Positions 54,279 to 63,564 are shown, counted from the first letter of the stretch. The stretch: 64,000 nucleotides of DNA from Bradyrhizobium sp. JYMT SZCCT0428 (GCF_018131075.1 NZ_JAFCLS010000021.1:62001-126000), one strand, 5' to 3'. The notes: generated from the letters alone by a model not told the origin. Program-made: numbers and translations.

Positions 54279-55247
54279 ATGAAAGCCTACGTGTACGGCG
54301 CCAACGGCGCTGAAATCACCGACGTCGCAAAGCCCTCGCCGAAAGGCACGCAGGTGCTGGTCAAGGTCAGCGCCTGCGGCCTCAACCGCGCCGATCTCGG
54401 CATGACCAAGGGCCATGTGCATGGCGCGGCCGGCGGTGTCGGCACCGTGCTCGGCATGGAATGGGCCGGCGAAGTCGCCGAGCTCGGGCCTGACGCGAAG
54501 GGCGTCAAAATCGGCGACAAGATCATGGGCTCCGGGGGGGCTGCGTTCGCCGAATACACGCTGGCCGATCACGGCCGGCTGTTCCGCGCGCCCTCCAACA
54601 TGAATTTCGAGGAGGCCGCTACGCTTCCCGTCGCGCTCGCCACCATGCACAACGCTGTCGTGACCAACGGCGCGCTGCAGGCGGGCCAGACCGTGCTGAT
54701 CCAGGGCGCCTCCTCCGGCGTCGGGCTGATGGCGATGCAGATCGCAAAATACAAGGGCGCCAAACTCGTGATCGGCTCCTCGACGGATGCGATGCGCCGC
54801 GGCCGTCTCAAGGAATTCGGCGCCGACCTCGCGGTGGATTCCTCTGATCCCGGCTGGGTCGATGAAGTGCTGAAGGCGACGGGCGGCGAAGGCGTCGACC
54901 TGATCGTCGATCAGGTCTCGGGGTCGGTCGCGAACCAGAACCTCAAGGCCACCAAGGTCAAGGGCCGCATCGTCAATGTCGGCCGGCTCGGCGGCACCCA
55001 TGCCGATTTCAATTTTGATCTGCACGCCGCGCGCCGCATCAATTATATCGGCGTCACCTTCCGCACCCGCACCATCGAGGAAGTTCGCGAGATCTTTGAC
55101 GAGGTCCGCAAAGACATCTGGCCGGCGGTGGAATCCCGTAAACTGCAGCTGCCGATCGACAAGGTTTTTCCCTTCGCCGAGATCGGCGCGGCGTTCGCGC
55201 ACATGGAAGCCAACAAGCATCTCGGGAAGATCGTGGTGACGCTGTAG
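54279..55247 (+). CDS. Zinc-independent MDR quinone oxidoreductase
   Basis: A 322-residue medium-chain dehydrogenase/reductase. VSACGLNRADLGMTKG and GMEWAGEVAELG are in the catalytic domain; QTVLIQGASSGVGLMAMQIA is the NADPH fold. No structural-zinc cysteine cluster is present, as in quinone oxidoreductases. It reduces quinones or enones with NADPH. Confidence 0.9.
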   Translation: MKAYVYGANGAEITDVAKPSPKGTQVLVKVSACGLNRADLGMTKGHVHGAAGGVGTVLGMEWAGEVAELGPDAKGVKIGDKIMGSGGAAFAEYTLADHGRLFRAPSNMNFEEAATLPVALATMHNAVVTNGALQAGQTVLIQGASSGVGLMAMQIAKYKGAKLVIGSSTDAMRRGRLKEFGADLAVDSSDPGWVDEVLKATGGEGVDLIVDQVSGSVANQNLKATKVKGRIVNVGRLGGTHADFNFDLHAARRINYIGVTFRTRTIEEVREIFDEVRKDIWPAVESRKLQLPIDKVFPFAEIGAAFAHMEANKHLGKIVVTL

Positions 55248-55280
55248 GCCTCCAACGTGTCCCGGACGCGGTGCAGCGCT

Positions 55281-55389
55281 TCCTCATGGTGAGGAGGCGC
55301 TTCTTCAGCGCCGTCTCGAACCATGAGGCCACAGACGGGCCTTCATCCTTCGAGACGCGGCCAAGCGGCCGCTCCTCAGGATGAGGGTC
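55281..55389. repeat. Interspersed inverted repeat
   Basis: CCTCATGGTGAGGAGGCGCT and AGCGGCCGCTCCTCAGGATG ends with GTCTCGAACCATGAGG and CATCCTTCGAGAC inside; same family as 32995. Confidence 0.75.
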
Positions 55390-55413
55390 ATGTGCTAGCC
55401 AAAGGCCACCGCA

Positions 55414-56262
55414 ATGACCTCAACCAAACCCCACACCATCCACGACGGCGGCCGCTACTTCGAAGGGCCGCGCTGGCATGCGGGGCGGCTGTGGTTCGTC
55501 GACTGCATGGAACGGACGCTGCTCAGCCTTACGCCCTCGGGCGAATGCCAGCAGCACGCGAAATTCGATGACACGCCGTGCGGCCTCGGCGTGCTGCCGG
55601 ACGGCAGGCTGATCGTGCTGACGATGTTTCAAAAACGTCTGCTGGCCTTTTCCGACGGAAAGCTATCGCTCTACGCCGACCTGTCCGACATCGCGACCGG
55701 CACGATCGACGACATGATCGTCGACGGGCTCGGCCGCGCCTATGTCGGCGATCTCGGCTTCGACCTGCCGCCGCCGCCGGATCGCGGCGCGCCCGGCCGC
55801 ATCATCCTTGTCATGCCTGATGGCACCAGGCGCGTGGTGGCCGACGGATTGCGGTTTCCCAACGGCATCGCGGTCTCGCCGCAAAACGACCGCCTCGTCG
55901 TGGCCGAGATGGATGGCGCTTGCCTTGCCGATTACGACATCGCCGCCGACGGCGATTTGACGCTTCGCGGGCGCTTCGGCAGCATGAAATCCCCTGATGG
56001 CATCTGCCTCGACGCTGATGGCGCGGTGTGGGTCGCGGCCTTCGAGGAGGACGCCTTCATCCGGCTCGACCGCGCGGGCCGTGAATTGCAGCGCATCGAA
56101 GTTCCCGGCCGCCGGGCGCTTGCCTGCGTGCTCGGCGGGGCCAAGCGCCAAACCCTGTTTTGCCTGAGCGCCGCAACGTCGTACGAGGAACTGCGGCAAC
56201 GGAAATCGTCGTCGCGGATCGATGCGGCCAGGGTGGAGATTCCGGGCGCGGGTAATCCCTGA
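55414..56262 (+). CDS. SMP-30/gluconolactonase family protein
   Basis: A 282-residue six-bladed beta-propeller. YFEGPRWHAGRLWFVDCMER contains the metal-binding Glu, GTIDDMIVDGLGRAYVGDLG and FPNGIAVSPQNDRLVVAEMD the Asn and further ligands, and MKSPDGICLDADGAVWVAAF the Asp. Such enzymes hydrolyse sugar or other lactones with a divalent metal. Confidence 0.9.
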   Translation: MTSTKPHTIHDGGRYFEGPRWHAGRLWFVDCMERTLLSLTPSGECQQHAKFDDTPCGLGVLPDGRLIVLTMFQKRLLAFSDGKLSLYADLSDIATGTIDDMIVDGLGRAYVGDLGFDLPPPPDRGAPGRIILVMPDGTRRVVADGLRFPNGIAVSPQNDRLVVAEMDGACLADYDIAADGDLTLRGRFGSMKSPDGICLDADGAVWVAAFEEDAFIRLDRAGRELQRIEVPGRRALACVLGGAKRQTLFCLSAATSYEELRQRKSSSRIDAARVEIPGAGNP

Positions 56263-56309
56263 GCGCAGAGCCGCGCACCGAACCAACGTTCAAGTGGCCT
56301 GAAGCTGGA

Positions 56310-56795
56310 TCAAACCACCGGAGCGGCGATTCTTTCCTTCAGCTCGCTGCAGGTCTTGCGGACCTCCGCCGTCATCAGCGAACAGTCCTCGATCTGAACG
56401 AAGATACGCTTGGCCTCCTCGCGGTAGCGGGCTGCGGTTTCCCTCATCTCCTGGGTCACGGCGAGCGCATCGCGGGTCATCGCCTCGCATTGTTTGACGC
56501 GCTCGATCAGTTCCGCGCCCATCGCCTCGATGTCTTTTGCGGCAGCTTCGTATTCGCGAACAATGGCTTCCGCCGTCAGCTTGCCGATTTCCGTGGCTCC
56601 CTCGCGGTGCTCGACATAATCAGGCATCGACCCGTTGTCCGCCATCGACACGGTCGGCTCATGCACCCTTGGCGGCGGCGCGAAAGTGACAGGCCGCCGC
56701 TCGTGGTGGACCGGCGGACTTCTTCGAAACTCCGCTTCGATTTCGCCCTCCAGGTCAATGACGCTGGAGACCCGCTCTACTATAGACTGTACCAT
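56310..56795 (-). CDS. Hypothetical coiled-coil protein
   Basis: About 161 residues. A Pro-rich N-terminal third (RRPVTFAPPPRVHEP) is followed by a long charged helix (about 65-155), IGKLTAEAIVREYEAAAKDI and AARYREEAKRIFVQIEDCSL, likely a coiled coil. GGGAG precedes the ATG at 56795. Known only as a conserved protein type of this group; function unknown. Confidence 0.65.
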   Translation of the reverse strand: MVQSIVERVSSVIDLEGEIEAEFRRSPPVHHERRPVTFAPPPRVHEPTVSMADNGSMPDYVEHREGATEIGKLTAEAIVREYEAAAKDIEAMGAELIERVKQCEAMTRDALAVTQEMRETAARYREEAKRIFVQIEDCSLMTAEVRKTCSELKERIAAPVV

Positions 56796-56900
56796 CACTA
56801 CTACTCCCTTTGTCCAAAAGTGAGTCTTCGTAATCGAGTTTAATCAGACTCCACCTCTTTGGGCGCTGCGCGCCCGCGCTCTTGCTTGAGGGCGAAGAGA

Positions 56901-57158
56901 TTATCGCCAAAATTCAGGCAGTTCTACTGCAACCGATACCCTTTGTTCACTAAACGTTCCTACTCCTGAATTGCCGACTACGTTGCTCACCTTGGGTTTC
57001 GGCGGCACTGGATTTGCAGAAGCTCCTGTATTCCCCGCGGATGCCTTGCACACTGGAAGTGACCTCGGTGGCACGCGCTTCCCGGTTGCCGGACACGCGA
57101 AACCGCGCCCGATGCTGCCGTCTGGAACCACACCACGGGCAAGACATTGACCTTTCAT
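56901..57158 (-). CDS. Possible 85-residue hypothetical protein
   Basis: Begins MKGQCLARGVVPDGSIGRGF and ends GTFSEQRVSVAVELPEF. The pattern is protein-like but there is no ribosome binding site, and the codon use looks less GC-biased than the neighbours. Its ATG overlaps the ATG of the plus-strand gene at 57157, so at least one of the two starts is probably wrong. Confidence 0.4.
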   Translation of the reverse strand: MKGQCLARGVVPDGSIGRGFACPATGKRVPPRSLPVCKASAGNTGASANPVPPKPKVSNVVGNSGVGTFSEQRVSVAVELPEFWR

Positions 57159-57321
57159 GAAAATGGCCAAGGCAATCCGTCGGCAGGCAGCCACCGCGGA
57201 GCGGGTCGCGGCGAGCAGCGTTGACGCAGATGTCGCCGACGAGATGAAATCACTGGCGCAGGCCTTCCGGGCCCAGGCCGAGATCATCAAGAAGAAGCAG
57301 AAGAAAAAGAAGAAGAAATGA
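57157..57321 (+). CDS. Small Lys-tailed protein
   Basis: A 54-residue frame: a helical Ala/Arg-rich body (AKAIRRQAATAERVAASSVD, EMKSLAQAFRAQAEIIKKKQ) and a run of lysines at the end. Its stop overlaps the next start (ATGA), an operon-like arrangement that supports it. A start at 57163 is equally possible. Function unknown. Confidence 0.5.
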   Translation: MKMAKAIRRQAATAERVAASSVDADVADEMKSLAQAFRAQAEIIKKKQKKKKKK

Positions 57322-57554
57322 GCTTTTCCATCAAAGCCAAGTGCCAGCACGGCGAACTGGTCCATCGCAGGAAGACTGCTGAAGCCGCGCTCAAGAAAGC
57401 GCGGGAAATGTCGCGAACCGGCTGTTACGACATCTACATCACCACGCCGCAGGGACGGGATTACCACTCGTCCGAGTTCGCGGAGTTGCCTCGCACGCCC
57501 AAAGTGCGACCCGTTCGGCAATCGCATCCAACTCACAAGCCGGATACGCCGTGA
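57318..57554 (+). CDS. Small hypothetical protein
   Basis: A 78-residue basic protein: KCQHGELVHRRKTAEAALKK, then CYDIYITTPQGRDYHSSEF. Translationally coupled to the previous frame by an ATGA overlap. Not recognised. Confidence 0.55.
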   Translation: MSFSIKAKCQHGELVHRRKTAEAALKKAREMSRTGCYDIYITTPQGRDYHSSEFAELPRTPKVRPVRQSHPTHKPDTP

Positions 57555-57655
57555 CATGCCGGGGTCGATGACTCCGAATCCTTCGGCTCGCACGCTGCGA
57601 TGAGGAACCAATAGCCGGCTGATCGATTGGCTGGGAATGATCCGGAGTTCAAACC

Positions 57656-57904
57656 ATGACCGACGACGCCCCCACTCAGCCGTTTATCTACGAAGGCCTG
57701 GATCCGGTGCCTGAATCCAAGTCCACGATCGAGGAGGTCTCTGACGCCGTCAAAGGCGCGGCCAACCGGGTTGGCGACGCCATCGAGAGCGGCCGAAAAC
57801 CCGGCATGCCGCTAAGCATCCTTAGCAACATTGCACGCGAAGCTCCGCTCGGCTCTCTCCTGGTCGCCTTTCTGCTCGGCGTCGCGGTAGCCCGGCGACG
57901 GTGA
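57656..57904 (+). CDS. Small membrane-anchored protein
   Basis: An 82-residue protein: a helical polar part (STIEEVSDAVKGAANRVGDA) and one C-terminal membrane helix (PLGSLLVAFLLGVAVARRR), like YqjD/ElaB-type tail-anchored proteins. The next gene begins 12 bases later. Confidence 0.65.
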   Translation: MTDDAPTQPFIYEGLDPVPESKSTIEEVSDAVKGAANRVGDAIESGRKPGMPLSILSNIAREAPLGSLLVAFLLGVAVARRR

Positions 57905-57915
57905 GGAGAACGCTC

Positions 57916-58416
57916 ATGGCCGACAAATCAACATTTACCGCCGACGAATGGAAAACGCTTCTGGAGAGCGTGATGGCGCCCGGCCTTGCCGTAACGGCCG
58001 CCGAGCCAAGCGGGCTTTGGGGCCTGCTCCAGGAGAGTTTCGCAAGCGGAAAGATGCTGGCGAAGACGAAGATGGACACGGGCTCCAATCCGCTCATCAA
58101 GGCCGTGGTCGATGACTTCGCAACAAGCGAGGGGCGAACCGTGGCGCGCGACGGCCTGAAGGAAAGCCTCAGCGGCAAAAAGCCTTCCGAGGTCAAGGCG
58201 GCCTGCATCGCAATCCTGCAGAAAGTCGACGGCATCCTGAGCGCCAAAGCACCTGGCGACACGGCTGCATTCAAGAACTGGTTGCGCGAGATCAGTGAAA
58301 ATGTCGCCGAGGCATCCACCGAGGGCGGATTTCTCGGGATTGGCGGTGTGGTGGTCAGCGATACCGAGAAGGCGACGCTTGCCGAAATCTCCAGTGCCCT
58401 CAAGCTGCCGGCTTAA
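57916..58416 (+). CDS. Hypothetical protein
   Basis: A 166-residue soluble helical protein (FTADEWKTLLESVMAPGLAV; ATSEGRTVARDGLKESLSGK). GAGGAG precedes the ATG at 57916. It ends in FLGIGGVVVSDTEKATLAEI. Likely cotranscribed with the membrane-anchored protein before it. Not recognised. Confidence 0.7.
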   Translation: MADKSTFTADEWKTLLESVMAPGLAVTAAEPSGLWGLLQESFASGKMLAKTKMDTGSNPLIKAVVDDFATSEGRTVARDGLKESLSGKKPSEVKAACIAILQKVDGILSAKAPGDTAAFKNWLREISENVAEASTEGGFLGIGGVVVSDTEKATLAEISSALKLPA

Positions 58417-58421
58417 GCGTC

Positions 58422-59637
58422 TCAATTGACCCGCTTGACCAACGGGCATTCGCTATTCGCCAGGTCGGAGTAAACCTCGCCGCTCGGAACCTTTTCAAGG
58501 ACGTTGTAGTATTCCCAGGGCGCCTTGACGTCGGACGGGTCCTTCACCTGGACCAGGTAGAAGTCGTGCACGAGCTTGCCGTCTTCGCGCACCTTCGCGC
58601 CTCTTGCGTAGAAGTCGTCAACCGGCATCGCGCGCATCTTTTCCAGCACCGGATCCGTCGCATCGCTGCCGACCGCGGCAACGGCTTTCAGATAGTGACT
58701 GACGCCTGAGTAAACCGCCGCTTGCGGTGCCGTGGGCATTGTGCCGCGCAGCTTGAAGAAGCGCTGGCCGAAGGCTCTGGTTTCGTCGTCCAGCGCCCAA
58801 TACCACGCCGTGAGGGTGGTCAGGCCCTTTGCGATCTTCGGGCCCATGGCATGAACGTCGGTGAGGAACATCAGCTCGGCCACGGGCTTTTGCTTGCCCG
58901 TGTTCATGCCGAACTCGTTCCATTGTTTCATCAACGTCACCAGCTGCTCACCGGCATTGGCGAAGGCGATGGCCTTGGCCCCGGAGGCCTGGGCCTGCAG
59001 GATGAAGGAGCTGTAATCCGCGGTGCCGATCGGGTGATACACGGCGCCGAGCGACTTGCCTCCTGTTGCCGCGAGCACGCGCTGCGACTCCAGCACCATT
59101 CTTGCCGAACGCGTAGTCAGCCGCAATGAAGAACCACGTATCGTAGCCTTGGGCGACCAGCGTACGGATCGGCCCCGACACCAGATTGTAGGAATCGTGA
59201 AGCCAGGCCAGGCCATTTCGCGAACATTGCTTGCCGTTGAGCTCGGTGGTCGCCACGGCCGAATAGACCGCAATCTTGTTCTTGTCGCGGGCCAGTGACT
59301 GGATGGCGAGGCCAACGGCCGAGTTGGACACGTCGGCGACCATGTCGACACCATCGACGTCGAACCATTTCCGGACAATGCCGACGCCGATATCAGGTTT
59401 GTTCTGGTGGTCGGCGGCGATGATCTCGACCTTGATCGACGGTACTAATTTCTGAAAGTCTTCCGCCGCCATTTTGGCGGCAGCGATCGAACCTGGCCCG
59501 CTCAAGTCGGACAATGGTCCGGTCTGGTCATTGATGACGCCGATCCGGACGACGCCACCGGAGAGTTCGGCCGCGCGAGCGACCGGCAAAAATCCGATCA
59601 GTGCCCCGGAGAGCAAGAGAGCAGCGACCTTGAACAT
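58422..59637 (-). pseudogene. ABC substrate-binding protein (Peripla_BP_6), frameshifted in the middle
   Basis: The N-terminal half (signal peptide ending VARAAE; VRIGVINDQTGPLSDLSGPG; FFIAADYAFGKN) is in the frame from 59637. The C-terminal half (MVLESQRVLAATGGKSLGAV; NAGEQLVTLMKQWNEFGMNT; to PLVKRVN) is in another frame ending at 58422. The break is near 59102. Both halves align to one intact family protein, so a single small indel (one inserted or two missing bases) separates them. Either real inactivation or a sequence error. Confidence 0.8.
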
Positions 59638-59726
59638 CAATCTTCCCGGGTTCACGCGGCCATTGCAAATCATGCAAGTATCTCTCCAATCGTGGCGCTA
59701 AGGTTTCCGTCCATCTAGCTGATGGC

Positions 59727-60434
59727 TCATGCAGCCGTCATTGCTTTCGATTTGAGCTTCAAGGCGGCCTTCTGGACCGCCGCGGCGCGCTTGCGAAGCC
59801 AGGGTTCGGCCTCAAGGCGCATCTGGGCAAGCATCTCGGGCGGCGCATTCTGCACGGTAATATCGAACGGTGGCTGCGGCTGGTATTCCAGCATGAGCTG
59901 GAGTTTCTTCGCGACTTCTTCTCCGCAGAGCTCCGATGCAACCTGAAAGCCGAAATCAATTCCAGCGGTAACGCCACCGCCGGAAATGCGGTTACGGTCG
60001 ATCACGACACGTTCGTCGACCGCGATGGCGCCGAAGGCGGCAAGCTGCTCGCTCATCAGCCAATGGCAGGCCGACTTGTATCCGTCGAGCAGGCCGGCGG
60101 CGCCGAGGATCAGGCAGCCCGCGCAAACCGAGGTGACGTAGCGCGCCGATCCACCCTTGTCGCGAACGAACGCAATCACCTCATCATCACCGAGGAAGTC
60201 CACCAGCCCCGGGCCGCCACCGATGCAGAACACATCCAGGTCCGGGCAGTCGGCAAAAGTCGTGGTCGGCAGCAGCGGCAGGCCGACGTCGCTGATGACA
60301 GGTTCGATGCGCTTCCAGAGCAGATGCATGCGAACGTTCGGAAGGCGGGCAAAGACTTCGAAAGGCCCGGTGACATCCAGTTGGGTCATCCCGGGAAAGA
60401 AAAGAAGTCCGATCTCGATCGGCTTGCCAGACAT
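59727..60434 (-). CDS. DJ-1/PfpI-family protein (isonitrile hydratase-like)
   Basis: A 235-residue protein of the class I glutamine-amidotransferase-like fold. Cys104 in TSVCAGCLILGAAGLLDG is the elbow nucleophile, with Asp and Glu in TQLDVTGPFEVFAR. Isonitrile hydratase InhA has the same layout. It is divergent from an AraC-family regulator whose N-terminal domain is of the same fold, and may be controlled by it. Confidence 0.85.
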   Translation of the reverse strand: MSGKPIEIGLLFFPGMTQLDVTGPFEVFARLPNVRMHLLWKRIEPVISDVGLPLLPTTTFADCPDLDVFCIGGGPGLVDFLGDDEVIAFVRDKGGSARYVTSVCAGCLILGAAGLLDGYKSACHWLMSEQLAAFGAIAVDERVVIDRNRISGGGVTAGIDFGFQVASELCGEEVAKKLQLMLEYQPQPPFDITVQNAPPEMLAQMRLEAEPWLRKRAAAVQKAALKLKSKAMTAA

Positions 60435-60549
60435 GCTGCACCCCTCTGTTGAACAAGAGGATGTTGACAGGCGAGACCGTTTGCCGAAATGTCATAATAC
60501 ACGCATTTCCTGCCAAACCTCACCAAGAGACTTCCTAACAAGGCTGCTC

Positions 60550-61533
60550 ATGGCTTCGACCGCCCGCCGTCTGGTCTTCGTCCTGTTCGAGGATTGCCTG
60601 CTGCTCGACTTTGCCGGTCCGCTGCAAGCCTTTGAGCTTGCCTGCGAAACGTCAGAGGCCGGTCGCGCGCCCTATGTCTGGCAGATCTGCTCGTTAAAGG
60701 GTGGTCCGGTCAAAACCTCGTCCGGCCTGGAGGTAATGACATCCGCCCTCTCCGACTGCGACCGCACTGATATCGACACCCTCATCGTCGGTGGCGGCCC
60801 CGGCGTCCATCGTGCCGCGGCGAATGCCGCGCTGGTCGACTGGTTTCGTCTCGCGGCGCCGAACGCAAGGCGTGTCTGCTCCGTCTGTACCGGCACCTTT
60901 GTTCTGGCTGCCGCCGGCCTGCTGCACGGGCGGCGCGCGGTCACCCATTGGGGCTCCTGTGAGATGCTGAGGGCGCAATACCCTGATGTTGCGGTGTTGG
61001 TCGACCCGGTCTTCGTGCACGACCGCGGAGTCTGGACATCAGCGGGTGTGACGGCAGGCATCGATCTGGCGCTCACCTTGCTGGAGGATGATCTCGGGCA
61101 CCGCGAAGCCATGCGTATCGCACGCCGCCTGGTCGTGTTCCTGAAGCGGCCCGGCGGGCAGGCCCAGTTCAGCGTGCCGCTGTCACTGCAGTCGTCCGAA
61201 GACACGGCGTTCGAAAATATCTCGACCTGGATGCAGGACAATCTCCGCCGCGATTTGCGCGTCGAGAGTCTGGCCGAGCGCGTCGGCATGAGCCCCCGCA
61301 CCTTCGCGCGCGTGTTCCGGCAAAAGACCGGCCGCACACCCGGCAAGGCCGTGGAAGAGCTCCGCGTCGAAGCCGCCCGCAGGGCACTGGAAGAATCCGC
61401 AGCCCCCATCAAGGAAATCGCCGCCCGCGCGGGATTTCAAAGCGAAGAGCATTTGCGGCGTGCGTTTCGGCGGAGGTTGAATGTGTTGCCGCAGGATTAT
61501 CGGGTGCGGTTTTATCAGGGGGAGAGGCAGTAA
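60550..61533 (+). CDS. GlxA-type AraC-family regulator with DJ-1/PfpI domain
   Basis: A 327-residue regulator. Residues about 5-190 form a DJ-1/PfpI-like domain (LLDFAGPLQAFELACE; VCSVCTGTFVLAAAGLLHGR) and about 225-325 a double helix-turn-helix AraC domain (VESLAERVGMSPRTFARVFR; IKEIAARAGFQSEEHLRRAF). Such proteins usually activate a neighbouring metabolic gene. The ATG at 60550 is within the start of homology; the long upstream in-frame extension is antisense to the DJ-1 gene and not real. Confidence 0.9.
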   Translation: MASTARRLVFVLFEDCLLLDFAGPLQAFELACETSEAGRAPYVWQICSLKGGPVKTSSGLEVMTSALSDCDRTDIDTLIVGGGPGVHRAAANAALVDWFRLAAPNARRVCSVCTGTFVLAAAGLLHGRRAVTHWGSCEMLRAQYPDVAVLVDPVFVHDRGVWTSAGVTAGIDLALTLLEDDLGHREAMRIARRLVVFLKRPGGQAQFSVPLSLQSSEDTAFENISTWMQDNLRRDLRVESLAERVGMSPRTFARVFRQKTGRTPGKAVEELRVEAARRALEESAAPIKEIAARAGFQSEEHLRRAFRRRLNVLPQDYRVRFYQGERQ

Positions 61534-61569
61534 TTAGTCGACCCAGTTGCGCTACAGGACGCGGTTGTC

Positions 61570-61688
61570 GCGTAGCCGAACTCGATCCCACCGAACGATT
61601 ATTGACTAACCGCGATTACCTGACGGAGCGCCGCGAAGCTTACAAGGCCAAAGGCGAGTCCAAATTGGCCTTCGCCGATTTTGACTAG
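61570..61688 (+). pseudogene. Possible TPR-protein remnant
   Basis: The frame reads AELDPTERLLTNRDYLTERR then EAYKAKGESKLAFADFD and a stop, a pattern like one and a half tetratricopeptide repeats. There is no start or upstream continuation. Probably the end of a decayed gene. Confidence 0.35.
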
Positions 61689-61828
61689 ACCACAGAGATC
61701 GACGCCGCTCTCGCACGTGTCACCAGCGCGACGCAGGGTCGCGAGTGCGGTTAGTCGGTGAGGCAAAGCTGTGGCGCCGGTTGGCAGCCTGTCAGCCGTA
61801 GCCCAACGGGTAAGGTGGAAGGTGGAAA

Positions 61829-61872
61829 CGTAATCCTCCATCTTGTTTGAACGTACGGCGGCGGATTACGCC
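61829..61872. repeat. GGATTACG-family repeat, left copy
   Basis: CGTAATCCTCCATCTTGTTT then GGCGGATTACG; its relative at 62818 lies on the other side of the hydratase gene in the same orientation. Confidence 0.7.
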
Positions 61873-61978
61873 GAAGCCTGTCATCGGGCCGCGCTGCGCG
61901 CAGACCCGTTGGGCTAATCCGTGGGTCGACGTCCGACGGCAGCGTTTGCTAGCGTTCCGCGGCACGGCGAGGATGGAT

Positions 61979-62794
61979 ATGGCGAACGTAGATGAGGCCG
62001 CATCGCTCATAGCAACGGCAAGACAGAAGCAGGTTCGGATTGCCTCCCTGCCGGTCATCTGTCGCCCTCGTAGCGTCAAGGAGGCCCATGCTGTTCAGGA
62101 CGCTGTTGCGATCAAGCTCGGAGCCACCATAGGAGGCTACAAAGCCACGGCCCCAACCACACCTGATCCTACCCGCAATCAGGATGAGGTCCACGCGACA
62201 GCCAACGAGGATGCGCCGTGGTTGATCACGGAGGGCGTTCGCGCGCTCATCTTCGACACAACCATCTACGCCTCACCGTGCGTCATTCCTTCAAGGGAAA
62301 TGCCCCAGTGCGGCGTCGAAGGTGAGATTGCCTTCCGATTCCTGTGTGATCTGCCGCCACGCGCGACGCCTTACACACGCGAAGAGATTGCCGGGGTCAC
62401 CGACGCCTATCCGGCAATTGAGGTGGTGAGCAGCCGGTTCGCGTTGCCTGAAAAGACCACTTTTCTGGAACGTTTAGCTGATTGCGTGAGCAATGGCGGC
62501 TTCGTGTATGGCAGCAAAAGTACGGAATGGCAGCGGCTTCGCCTTGCCGAACTGAGAGTGATGCTCATTGTCAACGGCGAAACGATAGTCGATCAGATAG
62601 GCGGCCATCCGACAGGTGATCCGTTTGGTATTGTAGTTGCGCTTGTCGAGATGATGCGGACGACCACAGGGGTAAGCGCGGGTCAATTTGTGACCTGCGG
62701 CTCCTGCACCGGTCTGCGCTATTTTAAGCCGGGTGATGTCTGCGAGGTTCGATTTGAGGGGCTTGGCGCGGCGCACCTCACCTTCTCGCCATAG
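61979..62794 (+). CDS. 2-keto-4-pentenoate hydratase-like protein (FAH superfamily)
   Basis: A 271-residue protein of the MhpD/DmpE group. ATIGGYKATA, CGVEGEIAFRFLCDLPPR (metal Glu residues) and YPAIEVVSSRF are family motifs; the C-terminal domain ends GDVCEVRFEGLGAAHLTFSP. It adds water to 2-hydroxypenta-2,4-dienoate-type products of meta-cleavage. GAGG precedes the ATG at 61979. No other meta-cleavage gene is near, and it stands alone between two direct repeats. Confidence 0.85.
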   Translation: MANVDEAASLIATARQKQVRIASLPVICRPRSVKEAHAVQDAVAIKLGATIGGYKATAPTTPDPTRNQDEVHATANEDAPWLITEGVRALIFDTTIYASPCVIPSREMPQCGVEGEIAFRFLCDLPPRATPYTREEIAGVTDAYPAIEVVSSRFALPEKTTFLERLADCVSNGGFVYGSKSTEWQRLRLAELRVMLIVNGETIVDQIGGHPTGDPFGIVVALVEMMRTTTGVSAGQFVTCGSCTGLRYFKPGDVCEVRFEGLGAAHLTFSP

Positions 62795-62817
62795 TAAGCG
62801 TAGCGCGGATCAGCGAA

Positions 62818-62875
62818 GCGTAATCCGCCATCCTGTTTGAAATACAGCGGTGGATTACGCCTTTGGCTAATCCGT
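62818..62875. repeat. GGATTACG-family repeat, right copy
   Basis: CGTAATCCGCCATCCTGTTT then GGTGGATTACGCC; same orientation as the copy at 61829. Confidence 0.7.
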
Positions 62876-63213
62876 CCTCCGCGCTATAGGCACTCCAAAG
62901 CTCATTGCGGCTACCTCGGCAGCCCTCCCCCACCAACAGTTTTCCGTTTTCCAGAATTTCCGCTTGACGCCACCCCCAAATCACCTGCACACCTCATCCA
63001 TCCCTTCCCAATGAGAGGGGCGCTCGCGATCGTCACGAACGTGGGACGGGGTGCGGTGGACGCGGCAGCGTCGCGCGCGATAGGTGGCTGCAGGGTGAGA
63101 TGAACCTCATGAGCGGCACACGGCGCGCAGGACGAGCGATGCCAACGCCCGAATGGACCTGAAAGCGAAGACGGGCCGTGCCCGGCGAAGCCAAAGGCGA
63201 AGACGGGAATGCT

Positions 63214-63508
63214 GCGTACGGCAAAACCGTGTGGTCCTGGCACCCGTTGCTGGTGTCAAGTTTGCGGAGGCAAGTCGAACCCGACCGGGTCTCGATGAGC
63301 CGTCAATTCGCAGACGACGGTGACAAAAAGGAACTCGTTCACCGGGGAGAGCACGGCATAAGCCGTAAAGCCATTGCGCAGGGAATGTCGGCTCGCCTCC
63401 GCTGCCCTGTATGCTCGTGTGCACTTTCCTTTGTGCAAACCGCACACGAGACCGCGGGTGCAGCGTGCATCCGGCATTCCCTGCGCCCTCTCTTGAGAGG
63501 GCGGGAAG
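63214..63508. repeat. Long interspersed repeat, copy 2 (inverted relative to 24191)
   Basis: Contains ACGGCAAAACCGTGTGGTCC and GCCATTGCGCAGGGAA, the complements of segments at 24191-24460. The order is fully reversed, so the whole element is inverted. Confidence 0.75.
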
Positions 63509-63564
63509 ATTTCAAGCAAGACTCGGGCGCAATGCGTCGCGAGATCGCGGAGTTGTATTTTGCC

